From the NCBI GenBank assembly GCA_009801015.1, contig VHZZ01011093.1:20866-41655 (forward strand): a stretch of DNA of 20,790 nucleotides. The letters run 5' to 3'. Position 1 is the stretch's first letter. Every line of letters starts with the position of its first letter. Below, piece after piece: positions 1-13,100 of the stretch. The stretch is from Silene noctiflora. Its lineage: Eukaryota; Streptophyta; Magnoliopsida; Caryophyllales; Caryophyllaceae. The notes under the pieces are model-generated. The model searched no databases. It saw only the letters and a list, made by a program, of their open reading frames with translations, and was not told where the DNA came from. The translations under genes and the position numbers were made by a program.

Positions 1-182
1 GAAAAAACGAATTTTAGGGGCGAGATGAGTAAAAGAGGGGCGATCTTTAGAAATTTCGATAATATAGGCTCATAGTGCTACATACTTGCAGTACATTTTC
101 AATGTCGTTGCAATGTTTATACACCAATTTTAATATCTACCTCCCAATCTTAGCGTTCCACCAACACACCACCGACAATTAT

Positions 183-248
183 AAACCCTAATTTGATTAT
201 AATTGATAACAACTAAACATATTAATTTCACTAATTGATAAACCCTAA
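183..248 (+). promoter_or_regulatory. Two telo-box motifs (AAACCCTAA)
   Basis: The 9-mer AAACCCTAA occurs at 183-191 and again at 240-248, about 57 bp apart. Telo boxes are known in promoters of plant genes linked to cell growth and division, where they bind Myb-like telobox-binding proteins. A role here is inference. They lie more than 700 bp from the start codon in AT-rich DNA, so chance is possible. Confidence 0.3.
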
Positions 249-735
249 TAATTTCAATAAAATATATTCATAATTGATAAATAGCTAAATTATTTCACTA
301 ACGGGAGATTATGAATTGTTCAAATTTTTAGAGCAATTAGATTCGATTGTAAGACATATGAGAGTTAATTTGTGTAGGTTTAGAAAGAAGGGTATGATAT
401 AAAAAGTTAATGAAAAAATGTATGGGAAAGAGTAAAGTCCAAAAAGTAATTCCGAATAATAAAGATAACCAACCCCCAAAAGATGCTCTGAAAAACACTC
501 GACTTAAAAACACTCCCCACTCTCCCTACTTCTCTCCTCTCTTTCTCTCTTTAGCTGGACGTTGTTGTTGGCATTCAAGTCTCTCCTGTCTTCGCCTAAA
601 ACCTGCATTTTTCAGACAAACGCCAAATTAAATAATCGCGTCTAAGCCACAAGCCAAGCCAAGCTACAACGGACGGAGTAATTCCTTACCACCTTAAACT
701 CTATACTAACTAATATATACCCTCCTCCTTCTATC

Positions 736-737
<2 letters not shown>

Positions 738-776
<39 letters not shown>
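738..776 (+). repeat. (ATT)13 microsatellite in the leader/promoter
   Basis: There are thirteen uninterrupted ATT units about 185 bp upstream of the kinesin start codon. Perfect triplet runs of this length are usually variable between individuals. It is either in the 5' untranslated region or just upstream of it. Confidence 0.9.
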
Positions 777-960
777 GTCACTTTAGATCTTCTTTTTTCA
801 TTTTCCAGGTTTTCTTTTCTGTTCTGCAATGTCTACCTAATCCCCATTATTATTCTGGTAATTTTTTTTCTGCTTTTCTTTTGGTATATATGTCCCCAAT
901 TTGTTACTAGTTAGAGTAACTGTTGCTGATTTTAATTCAGAAGCAGCTTTGGGAGTGGAA

Positions 961-1113
961 ATGTCGTCTAAACAAGTTTCAAAATCGCGGAAATCCGACA
1001 ATTCCACCTCCTCATCGTCCAAGCAGCATTATGTTGCCGATGACGACCAAACTTCTCCCGCCTCGTCGTCAGTTAGAAGTAAACTTAATAATATTAATGC
1101 CAATGCCAATGCC

Positions 1114-1146
<33 letters not shown>

Positions 1147-4100
1147 CAGTATCTATATTCCGATACTGAACGATCCAAGGAAAACGTCACTGTCACTGTT
1201 CGTTTTCGTCCCCTCAGGTAATTATATTATGTGCTTGTTTTTCACAAATTCCTTCTGTTGATTAATTTTGTATGGATGGGGGATTAATTACCCTACCCTG
1301 CTTCTGAGTAGTCCCAAGGAAATCAGGCAAGGAGAAGAGATTGCATGGTATGCCGACGGGGAGAACATTGTAAGGAGCGAGCTCAATCCCTCCATAGCAT
1401 ACGCATATGGTAATTTTATTCACATCATCGTTATTATTAATTCTAATATTACCGCAATATAGTACTCACTTTGCCCCTCAATGAATCACTTTCTTAAATT
1501 GGAGCTTATGTGAGAAACTGATTGCACCTGTGTAGAAAAGCCGGACAAAAGGGAAGATAAGAAAATTGTATTTTGTAATAGATTAGAAAATAGTGTTTTT
1601 TTTAATAAAAGTGAACTCATGTTGCAACTGGTTACTAGTTCAATAATTACATGCTCCGAAGATATCAAGGTTGGTCCGAAGACATTAGACATCTAGGTTT
1701 TAGTTGGGAGGGTGGTAGGTTCCGTGGTTTCCTTGAGCAGCTGGTGAAGCTCGATGAGTGATAATTTGAGGTAATGAAATGATGACAGTAGATAGAATGT
1801 TCTTGGCAGTTCCTGTACTTGGGAGTAGTTTTTGTGGAGAGCCTGTTGTGTTTCAATCATTCTTCAAGGAACTTTGCCATCTTTTGGAGCTTTCCTTTTA
1901 AATTGTCTCTAATATCAGTTATTGTTTTTTTTGGTCTTTTGTAGATCGAGTATTTGGCCCTACCACCACGACGCGCCATGTTTATGATGTTGCTGCTCAG
2001 CATGTTGTCAGTGGTTCTATGGAGGGCATAAATGGTAATAACCAAGTTACAAAATCCTGCTGAATTGTGTGTATGCATTGTTGTACAAACTGCTGGTAGT
2101 TATATATATGTTCCCTCCAATCCGCGTGTGTTGCTAGTAAGATTCCATTCTGTAATGTACTACAAAAACATTTTTAATCAATTCTATAATGTTTCCCCCT
2201 TATCCCGCAATTTGTGGGGGCCCTTGAGGAACTAGGGTAATGCTGCTGCTGCGATCTCCTTACCCCGCAATTTGCGGGAGCCAATGTTGCTGTTGTTATT
2301 GATGTCGTGTTGGGATTGCCGTAAGTATTGTACAATAGATATTCATTTACTAGGGTAGCTGATGTAAATCTAACAAGTGTAACTTTTGAATGGATAGGAA
2401 TTTGAATTTACTCTCAATGTTTTTATCTATTCTCTTAAAATAGTTATTTTGATTGATCGCTCCGGGATTTAAATAATGAACATTGACATTAAGTTTCTTC
2501 TGTCAGGCACTATATTTGCATATGGAGTAACCAGCAGCGGGAAGACTCACACTATGCATGTGAGATCAATCTCTCATGCATTTCCTTGTGATTCCTTATT
2601 CGTCTACAAATTCAAATAAATGAACCCACATATTTTTTTTCTTCAATTACGATTTTAAAACTATATATTTCATATATATTATTGATTTTATGTTTTGTAG
2701 ACATTTCATTTTAGGTCAGGGTCCTCATGTCTCAAAGAGAGCATGGAAACTATGACACTCGTTACCTGTGTTTGACACCGTATCCGAGCCTGATTAACAT
2801 TACTCGTACGCTAGCTTAGTCGTGTCACATAAATTTGAAGTGCCTGTTCCATGTGGTCTCGCAACAAGTCTACAATGCTCCCTGGTCGTTAGCTGTCTAC
2901 GCTCAACTTTTCTGTGACTGCTTAAGCCGCCATTCATTTAGTATATTAGATGAAATGGAATTGTGAATGGAAAAACCAACCTGCTATGCCTTTTTTTTTT
3001 TTTCCTGGTCTAGGGTGTTTACTTGCTGAGTGGCTGGTAGACTAGCGTTCATGTTCACTGCAATTGGAACATAACTAACATAAGTCGTAGACAGCCAGTG
3101 GGATGGCTTCAGATGCGACACCTCCTGGGATCCTTCTTATCTCTCAAAATAACAAATACCAGAAACCATTGCCCTCATTTATTAGGTGCCTTTTCATTTG
3201 CGGTATAGTTACTATTGCTAACTACTTATCTCCTAGATCGAGCGGGAAGGGTATGGCTGCCTACCATGGTTTAAATCTCGGTTTTAGTAGTAATCGGTCC
3301 TAGTGGCTTGATCTCGGCTGTTAGCACCATATTGTTGTCAATAACCTTAAAATTCGATTGCAGTAACCTTCAAGACCTTTAACTCGGTTGAAATGTAGTA
3401 CCATAGTGCGTAGAAGTGTAGAACTGAACTACTTAATCATAATCATGGTATCAAGTCTAGGGCTCCACATTGCATCACCCGAGTTTCTTCAATAATTCAC
3501 TTTGGCTGCTTGTCGCCTGTTCTATGGAACCTACAGTCTGACCTTCTAAGACGCCAGAACACTTCATTGTAGTTAAAAAAATGTATTTTTCCCCACAAAA
3601 TTGCTTTGCGTATCTCACACTTGCAGCCGAGTCAAGAGTAACATAGGCTCACATAACATGATGATCACATCATCACAATGGGTGGTTGTTAATAAGAAAA
3701 TGATTCAGGTAATTACACAGTGAGACTTACCTTAATTGGAACCTAGTGATTTCTGAGTTGGTTCATTTATGGCTCTGAGTGGAAGCAGTTAGGTGAAGTT
3801 ATGGCCATATTGTATTTTTGATGATTAGTTCTATGCAGGGTGATCAAAGGTCTCCGGGAATTATACCATTGGCTGTCAAGGATGCTTTCAGTATCATACA
3901 GGAGGTACCTGTTTATCACCATTCCTCAATTTTGAACAATGTACTTTACCAAAAAAAAAAAAAAAATTGTGTACAATGTTTATAATAAATGTATTCGACT
4001 ATTTTCTAACATAAATCCTTTTCTTAGACTCCTACCCGGGAATTTCTCCTCCGCGTTTCTTATATAGAGATTTACAACGAGGTAAATATTGAGAACATTC

Positions 4101-7100
4101 CTTCTATTGTTTTTCATTAGTTGTCGAGGGATCATCATCACACAACTTGATGAGTCAATGTTCATGTTGACTGCATAAACTATGTTTCACACTTCATTGT
4201 CTATATTCTTATAATGCAAAGTGCAAACACTTTCCAATAATTTTTGTCATAATAACGTGCATGTGAAATTTGGTGCGTTTAATTATATCTTATTTGCTAT
4301 AAATGTTACCTTATTCAGGTTGTTAATGACTTGTTAAATCCAGCTGGGCAGAATTTAAGAATCAGAGAGGACCAGCAGGTACCTCATCACGAACTTATTC
4401 CTTCTGCTCTTACAGTTTCATATTATTTGTGATCTTGATTATTTGACTATAGACTAAGGTCTCCGCCTATGTGAGAATCTCTCTCCATCCAGGCGCACAA
4501 ATCCCAGTAGAGCTCCTTTGGTCTTCGACTGTCGAATACTATGCTCTTGTTTCAGTTTATCAGGGTTCTCTTTCTTTTTTTGTGAGGAGAAAAAACAAAT
4601 TGGGCTAATCGAGTGAAATCAAGCAACTCAAAATCTGTTTAACAATTAGATACATTGCCTTTAATTCCAGCAAATCAAAATTATGTAATAAATTTGGTAT
4701 GTTGTGAACCTCTATGAACCATTAGGGTTGCTCAGTTGTTTTTATTGTTTGATAATTGGTTCATTATAAGATTTATTGGTTAATGGCTGTAGGGAGTGTT
4801 TGTTGAAGGCGTGAAGGAGGAAGTTGTGCTGTCACCTGCCCATGCATTGTCATTAATTGCAGCCGGTGAAGGTATTTTGAGAAGAATAGTTCTAATATAC
4901 CTCTAATGCCACACCTGCTCTTGCATATTCTAATTTTCTACATCAGCAGAGATATTTTCTGCCGTTTAACCATCATGTAAATGCACTCTTTCAATTAGTT
5001 AGGTATAAGGATAATCTGAAATCCCTTGAGATTAGTATTAGTTGAAGGCTTTGAAGCTATAAAAGTTTGACTAAGTACGCTCAAGGATGAGATAAGTGAT
5101 ATACAAGCGTAATGGCCCTGTTTGCTAAATCGCATATTGGCTTAAAAAAATAGTTGATTCGGGTTAAAAATTTGATTGGCTAATCTACAAGCTAATTAAA
5201 TATGTTTGGTAAGCAGTAGTAGATTTTGATAGTAGATTGATGTGAATCTATGGGATTTTTTTAAATAACATAATCAATAATACATGGTTTATGCTTAGAT
5301 TTATGGTATTTACTATTTACCAACTTGTTTTTGTTATTCTGCTAATAAATGTGATTGTCAAACCTGTTACTAAAATCTGCTATCTAAAAACTGCTTATAC
5401 CGATTGCCAAACAGGGCCAATGTCCTGTAATTAATTGTTATTATCAAGGCGTAATATTATGCAACCCCGATCACTTGCTCAATAAAGTCGAGATCTTCAT
5501 ATTATATAATCAAGTATGAATTATACCGATTTAATGCAGAATACACCTACTCAAACTTTGAATCAGGATTGATTCTTTGTTTGATTTATCCTTTGTAGTT
5601 AGTTAATTGATTACCACTAAAATTTCTTACTCTTGTTTGATTTTTTTTTTTTTTTGCTTGTTTTGGTGACAGAACACAGACATGTTGGGTCTACCAATTT
5701 CAATCTTTTGAGCAGCAGAAGTCATACAATATTCACATTGGTATGCTGTTGTCATCTTTCCATAGAAGTGAGCCACATAGACATGCACTACCACTTGAAA
5801 TAAAGTGAGAGAATTGCTACCTAAACTAGATGGTGTGGTTGATTCTTCAACGTCCAATATCATGCATTAAAATAAAATACATACATTTCTGCTTGTGCCT
5901 CTGTGAATGATGTAGTATTTGGCTTGGTTTGTGATTATTAATTATTAATTTACTATAAAATATTACTTGTCGAATATTTGATATTTTTAAAAATCTGAGT
6001 CCCAACTTATTTACCCTATGTAGTTATATACTTATATGTTGTTACTGGAATGATGCAAGCTTGCAGACTTTCCATATTTCATGCGTTTGGGTTTGTATAT
6101 GGAAAGGTGCAAGGTCAATTGCTCGATGTATGAAACGAAAATTGCAAATTGCAATTAAGATCCCAAAAAACACACAAAGTATGAATTCTGGACCTCTGCG
6201 TCTTAATACCATCAGGTATATTACAGATAGATTTTTGTGCTGTGCTGCAATTCATTTTTCTTTATTGATTGTGCACCTAAATGTAAAACCTTCACACTCC
6301 TTCCTTGTGATTGCCAAGACCACAGTATATTGATCGAATAGATGAGCACACATTAAGCTAGTTTATTTTTTCATGATAAGTTGAACTTAGTCTTGGAGCT
6401 GCTGTACCTTTCTGGTGATGTTACTTTGCAAGTTTGCCCATCCCTGGTGTCTTTATGAGCATTCACAATTTCTAATTTGGGTTTAAAGACAGTGAAGATA
6501 TCAGCCTAAAGTCTTTCGTCATCTATGACTTTTTAATTTTTATTTTCTTTCATCACTAGGCCTTTTTAAACCCTTACGTTGCCTTGTTAACAGACAATTG
6601 AGAGCAGTCCTTATGGTGAATACAGTGAAGGGGAAGCTGTGAACCTCTCGCAGCTAGTAAGTTCCTGTTTTTAAGTCCCTCTTTTAGTGTTGAGCATTAG
6701 TTGGATCTGTTGTTATTGACCAATTTCTATATGTTTGCTCCATCAAAGTGATATTTCGTTTCAACACACATATAATTTCCTCTAACTTATGGATGCAGCA
6801 TCTCATCGATCTGGCAGGTTCTGAGAGCTCCAAAGCTGAGACAACTGGAGTCAGGAGAAAGGAAGGATCTTACATAAATAAGAGTCTGCTTACTCTGGGA
6901 ACAGTGAGGCTCTCATTGCATCTCCTCTTCTGTACTATAAGTCTAACAGCATTACATGCATGAGTTTGATATAAGAAAAATAAAATGTAGTTTGGCTTGA
7001 AAATGTATTTGGCTTCCATTACGTCATAATATAATAATTTAGTATTATCATCATTTATCCTATGTTTTACTCTATTTATTTTAACTAGGATAAAGCTATA

Positions 7101-10100
7101 TTTAATGGCCTGCTTCAAAATTTTCTTTTCTTTCTTTTTTTTTTATTTTTTTTTTTAACTTGAGCAAAATGTATTTCAAAAGTTCAGCAAATTTAACATG
7201 AACATAGATTCCTTAAAATTTGGAGAATGGTAACATATAATAAGCTTATAAAATATAAATTGAAATGACAAACATGACATGTGGATTGATGTCCTATGTA
7301 TTGTTAGCATTATCATTTAAGTTTCATATTCCTTAACCCAATTTTGGCGAGTTTCTCAATTGTCCTACACCCTTGTCTAATTTCTGACTTTGTTGTGAAC
7401 GCAGGTCATATCAAAATTAACGGAAGGTCGTGCAACACATATACCTTACAGAGATTCCAAATTAACTAGGCTTCTTCAGTCCTCCCTAAGTGGTCACGGG
7501 CGTGTTTCTGTGAGTTCTGAATCTCATCAATATGTGCTTCTTCAGTCCTCACTAGCATTCTTTTCCTGCTCATCTGGGGACAAGTAAATTTAAAATAATC
7601 CAATTTGTATACTTTTTTTTTTTCATATGTGCAGCTCATCTGCACAGTAACTCCTGCATCCAGCAATGCAGAGGAAACACACAACACTTTAAAGTTTGCT
7701 CATCGAGCAAAACGTGTTGAGATCCAAGCCGCTCAGAACAAGGTATACTATTTTCCATCTGGTTTAGAAAGGTATCATAAACTGCAAGTTCTTGACCAAT
7801 ATCTAATAATTTGCAGATAATTGATGAGAAATCACTTATAAAGAAGTATCAAAATGAGATTCGTTTGCTTAAGGAAGAGTTGGAACAATTGAAAAAAGGT
7901 ATAGTGAGTGTTCCTCAACACAAAGCTGCTGGAGGAGAAGATATTGTACTTCTAAAACAGAAGGTAACTGCTCTGTCAGCAGCCGTTTATCTCTTCAGTG
8001 TAACATTGATTCCCTTTTTTGGCTTATCAAAATTTGTACTCCCTAGCAGATATAACTTCTTTTACTCATTTGTTTAACTTGTAACATCTTGTAGCTATTC
8101 AATCATTATCTAAGCGGTCTTTGTTGGAGGGATACATCTCAAGCCTCAATCTTAATTCGTGATTGTGATAACCTTTTTCTTTATTCTTTAGATTAATAGA
8201 GAGAGGCAGTAAATTGATCGATAAAATCAATTGTTAGAACTGCATCTCTTATGTTTTGTAACATGCAAACATGTTAAAATCATCTTCTGAGATTGTATCA
8301 CAAGATGCACATTAGGTTTGCCATAGAAACTTTTTAAGCTCTTATTGCTTGTGAACCGTATTATGCTTTACATGCCAAAACTCAATAGTTGACCCAAATT
8401 TAAGTTCCTTTGTGAAAGATATACCTCTTCTACCCCTGCAAATAGTTTAAGTTGTCCATTTTTTTAGTCTGTCTTGGCCAATAGTTTGGTTTATTTTCTA
8501 TATGTGTTATCTGTAATGGAGAATGGTCCTTGGACGTCTTGCCCCATTTCAATAGGTTCCAAAGGCAAACATGAACTATTTGCAGGACAGATGGAATACA
8601 AGAATGTGTCTAGTGACATGTTCCAGTTGAATAATCCTTATTTTATTAATACTTGTGTACACCACTAGTTTAATAAAGGGGTTTTGCTCATAGAGTATTT
8701 CTTATCTAACATATAATCTGCTGCAAGTGTTTACCTGTCTTGTTCTAAGACTACTAACTGATCGTAAATGGTCTTCAGTCGAGATAGTTGTAGAGTTCAA
8801 GTACATTGCTTTTCCCGTTACTTCATCCTATGCCTACGCTTCAGCAGTCCATGATTTCGACGGTTACTAAAGTGACTTTTCACAATTGTTGAACATGATA
8901 TGATGATTTTTTCCCTAATTGTATAGTAAAGAGTGATGTGCTTCCTTTTCTTAGTTTAATTTCCTGTGGATACATATACCCGTTCAAAGAGTTATGTGGA
9001 TACAAGTCATACAACTGTGCACTTAAGTCTCATGATAGAGAAATAAAGCAGACATGGGGTCGGTGAGATGGGCTTCTTGAGCCTTCTGACCTGATGTGAA
9101 ATATTTGTAGACAGTGTATTCAGAATCTGGTTACAGCTGAATGCTTTCCCTGGTTTTTTATAGAAATAGTTTGGTAATAACAATGGACTTAGACGATATT
9201 TTATATGTGTTATTTGCTCTTCTCTCAATTGATGCCTTTGTATTTTCTGTTATGTTCTGGTTTGTAAAGCTTGAAGATGGTCAGTTCAAGTTGCAATCCC
9301 GACTGGAACAAGAGGAAGAGGCTAAAGCTGCTCTCTTGGCTAGAATACAGAGGTTGACAAAATTAATATTGGTCTCTACTAAATCTTCGTCGTCATCCAG
9401 GGTTCCACACCGGCTTGGGCCTAGGAGAAGACATTCTTTTGGGGAGGAAGAGGTGCTTTATCCTTTTCCATTACATAGTTTATGCAGCTTGTGTTTGAAT
9501 TTTGCAGCTGGGATTCATCAGTTCCACTCTATTTTAATGCGCTTTTTTCACTGAATGTTCAGCTTGCTTATCTTCCTCATAAAAGACGTGATTTGATCCT
9601 GGATGACGAAAACATTGACATATACATTACCCCTGATGGAAATACTGAGAATTCAGATGACACCATAAAAGAGGAAAAGAAGTCTCGGAAAAATGGGCTT
9701 CTGAATTGGCTAAAACTAAAGGTCTGTACATTATTTTAAATATCAATGTGTATGATCTTGAGGATGTTTTCATTACTGTTTGATACGTAGGGTTTAGGTG
9801 ATGTGTAGAAACTTGTTGGTTTAAATAATCTAAGATTTTCACATCTCATATGTAATTTATAAGTTTTGAACCTTTGGTTAAAGGGTGTGAGACTATAACT
9901 TTATTAAAAGGGAGGCACAGAGGTAAGGACTACCCTATAGGAGTATCTAGCAATGATTTGCTTAATACCTTGAGCTATGGGTTTCGAGTTTTGACAGGTT
10001 TACATATCCCAATATCTGCACAAAATTGTAGTATCTGAGGTTTGCTTTGTAAAATCTAAAATTTTAAGAATTCCTGTCAGCTAATTTTATGACGGGTGTA

Positions 10101-13100
10101 TTTCTGATGTTTAGTTTCATAGTGATTATATTTTGTGAAAGCTTGGCTGTGACGCTGTGTTAGGCTGGCTCTCGATTGTTCATTCTGAAGCAGTAAAGCT
10201 ATGTGTTTGAAGACCCGACAAAGTGATAAAAATTAAAAAAAATGGACGATTTACTGGGCTTTGAGCATCATTGTCTCAAAACAATTGATACAAATGGATG
10301 GAACAACCTTCAGAAAGAAAGTGAACACAAGTTTTCTGTTATTTATGTAAATGCTACTGTGATGCAAGTCAGTTTGCACCAACTCTCTTACACCTGTTGC
10401 TTAATTGTCTACCAGAAAAAAGATGGTAGCTTGGGTGCTTCCAGTGATAAGTCAAGTGTGGTGAAATCAAACAGTACGCCTTCAACTCCCCAAGCAGAAA
10501 GTGTCAATTTTCATGCAGAGTCCAGGGTCTCTCAGTCTCTGCTTACTGACAGGACTGATTCAGTAGAGCTTTCGCCTGTGGCAAGAAGTGACAGAGAATT
10601 GCCCGATGATAATTTTTCTGGACACGAGACGCCTTTGGTATGTTGAGTATTTTCAACTTGACTGCAGTTACGGATTATTTTTTTTATGGTCAGATGTAGT
10701 GGTACTTAGTTTAGCCTTTGTTTCGGTAGTTCGGTTCCTGTGATGAGCACCCAGTTTTTACCCCTTGAGAGTGTGTAGGAATTATCTAAGACTCAGTGCT
10801 GCTTGCTTGCTTTCATTTATGAGTAAAGTGAGCAACAAAATACATAGGAGTTGCTTGCTAAATACTCCCTCCATTTCTTCATTTTCTTCCCAATTCATAT
10901 GGGCACAATTATTAAGAAATACAATATTAAGATGCATAATCACTTGCAAGCGGGCTAACAATTAAACAAAGCTCATTTTCTTTGGCTAATTATCCAATCC
11001 AAAGCCACCACAATAAGTACCTGCCAGCACTACATGCTGTCATGTCATCCTTCACTGGAGCATATATACTATAGTCGGAGCATCCTAAACCAGCGCTAAC
11101 TGACAATTACACTTGTGAACATTAATTTGCAAATTTACCTTCAATTTCTTATCCCTTCTTTGTTTTGCAAAGCATGGCTGGTGTAAACAACCTCTGATCT
11201 CACTGCCAAAGCTCAGTGGGGGTAGCAGTCCTCTTTGGTTTCTTACTTGCCAGCTTTCGTGATGGGATCTGCTTGGTTGGGTGATCGAGTATCTGATAGC
11301 TCTATGAAGCTCGATATGGACAAACTTGGATTCCTGCCTCACTTGGAGCGGATTCAGAAACAGAGCCCCTCCTCTGAAAATTTCCCTGTTTTAAGCACTT
11401 TCCTGTTAAATTACCCGGGGTTTAGAATATCGTTACTTCTCTAGATCTAAAGGTCGAAGTTAGAACATGGATGGGTTTCACAGAAGATGTCATAAGATGG
11501 TTGGCGATGGGAAGAAATTCAGCCTTGGAGAAGCGATGACGGGTGTTGTGGTTTAGCGGTGACGGTGAGATATGGTGGGCGTTGTGATCACGACGTTGGT
11601 GGTGCTAGGTATGGCTGAGTTAGTGCAAGTTGTTTGGCGGTGGTGGTTGATTTATGAGAGAGAACGGTGGTGGCTCGAGGTAGATGGTGAGGGGTTAAAT
11701 GGTTAATATCTGGAGTTTGGATTTGGTCACTGACGATGGGGATCCCCGACAATGGGTGGAGGCTGGTTCGAAATAGGTAATGAAGTGGTGGAGTTCAGGT
11801 AGTTGTGTTGGTGATGGGAGTATGTAGGTGGTCTGGTGGGGAAAGGAGAAAGTGATTAAGTAAGTTGGAGGGTGGGGTAATTATGAATGGGCAAGGTTAG
11901 TCATTAATATTATAATATGTTTATCTAAAAAAAAACTATGAAAATATTATAATTATATTTGTGGTAAAAAAATGCTATCAGAGTATAGATTTCATATAAT
12001 TTAGACATACAAAAAATTGTGTAATTTTTAGTTAATAAATTTGTCCCACATTGAAAAATAATGTATGTGTGATGAATATAATGCGTATAAATAGTTGAAT
12101 GGTCCAAAAGAGTATCATTGAACTTAATATCAATCCAAAATCTTTTGAATCTCTCAAATATTGTCTTAGAAAGCTCTTATAATAAGAGTTTATATTAACG
12201 GACGCTTCAGTTAAATCTTACAACCTTTTTTTTTTTTCATTAACAAAGTGTTTTATCTTTTATTTTATTTGAAAAAGATATTTTAATCATATGTAAACAA
12301 ATAATTAGACATAAAATGTAGCATTACAACTAAGTTAATTACCCCGTTGCAACGCATGGGTATCAAACTAGTAATATAATAAACATGGTTCTAAGAATTT
12401 GAGCTCGGTTTAATAGTGGTAGTTTTTGTAGTAATTTGGTTCATACATGGACAACTAGGTAAGTTTGCATCCAAAACATACCAACATTGGAAATAAATGA
12501 AATGAGAAGAAGACCATGAAATTTCCTCATTAGGCAAGTGCGAAAAAAATGAAGAGACAGAGGGGTAAGTAATGTCTTAGTTGTTGTCTGGCCTTTTAAA
12601 ATTCTGCCTGTCCTATTTGTATTTATCCAATTTATTGGTAATTAATATGGAAGATTTCATTGGAACAAGGTAAATATGTAGACAATTTTGGATCTGCGAT
12701 GTTTGTGAGTTATGCTCTGAATATGATTCTATATTTTTCCGCCTTACATAATAATTGCACTGGGATGAACATTTATCTGTGCACCATCTTATATCTTTAT
12801 AATCTAGTAGCAATTGCATATAATCTTAATTAGCAGTGACCATTCCAAATGCAACTTTTGAACTCTTAAGCACTCATAATTATGTTACTTCGGCAAGGCA
12901 TTAATATTTTCCACGTCAGGTTTACGTTATATATCAGGCTTCTTATCTGAAAATTGGTCATGTTGTGTCAGACAAGTACAAAATCAATCGATCAGATTGA
13001 TCTCCTCAGGGAGCAGAAAAAAATTATTTCTGGAGAGGTTGCACTCCATTCAAGTGCTTTAAAACGTTTGTCTGAAGAAGCAGTACATAGTCCCAACAAG

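Larger units (their letters stand above)
1..960 (+). promoter_or_regulatory. Upstream region and leader of the kinesin gene
   Basis: This stretch holds no gene that I can support. Positions 1-400 are AT-rich with loosely repeated AATTGATAA words. Positions 480-560 are strongly pyrimidine-rich (CTCTCC/TTCTCT runs), which is common in plant 5' leaders and core promoters. A TATATA string lies at 714-719, followed by an ATT microsatellite at 738-776 and then T-rich sequence up to the first ATG. The transcription start cannot be fixed from sequence alone: the TATA string would put it inside the microsatellite, while the pyrimidine-rich stretch would suit a start further upstream. Short open frames here have no family resemblance. 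Confidence 0.5.
1183..7721 (+). other. Kinesin motor domain (residues ~75-395, exons 1-13)
   Basis: The domain opens with [12 protein letters not shown] in exons 1-2. The ATP-binding P-loop GVTSSGKT is at residues 155-162 (exon 4), followed by HTMH. Switch [10 protein letters not shown] is at 263-271 (exon 9). Switch II DLAGSE is at 300-305 (exon 11), followed by the [10 protein letters not shown] helix at 321-330. The microtubule-binding segment [15 protein letters not shown] is in exon 12. The domain closes with [11 protein letters not shown] in exon 13. The YADG motif near residue 100 and the [13 protein letters not shown] loop are typical of kinesin-7. No catalytic residue is missing, so the motor should hydrolyse ATP and move towards microtubule plus ends, as is known for the family. 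Confidence 0.93.
10638..12971 (+). other. Intron 17 (2.33 kb), the longest intron and a transposon landing site
   Basis: The intron lies between the exon ending ...GHETPL and the exon starting [12 protein letters not shown]. It contains a Stowaway-like terminus at 10863, a strongly G/T-rich stretch at about 11460-11880, an AT-rich part with a TATAAATA string near 12086, and a Helitron-type 3' end at 12343-12371. Together these explain most of its length as inserted DNA. Both splice sites are normal (donor at 10638, CAG acceptor at 12971). Confidence 0.7.

Noticed and set aside
410-631. A 73-codon open frame upstream of the kinesin
   Set aside because: Composition follows the pyrimidine-rich leader, there is no recognisable domain, and it lies in the promoter/leader region.
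664-681. GGACGGAGTA, resembling the right end of a Stowaway MITE
   Set aside because: Only about ten bases match and no corresponding left end was found upstream.
10242-10415. ATG-initiated in-frame extension of exon 17 as an alternative first exon
   Set aside because: The residues do not resemble any kinesin segment, and a good acceptor at 10415 restores the family's NWLKLK-KKDGS junction.
12040-12110. GTCCCACATTG plus TATAAATAG as a small LTR or TRIM element in intron 17
   Set aside because: It resembles an LTR promoter, but I could not find TG...CA ends, a primer-binding site or a second copy.
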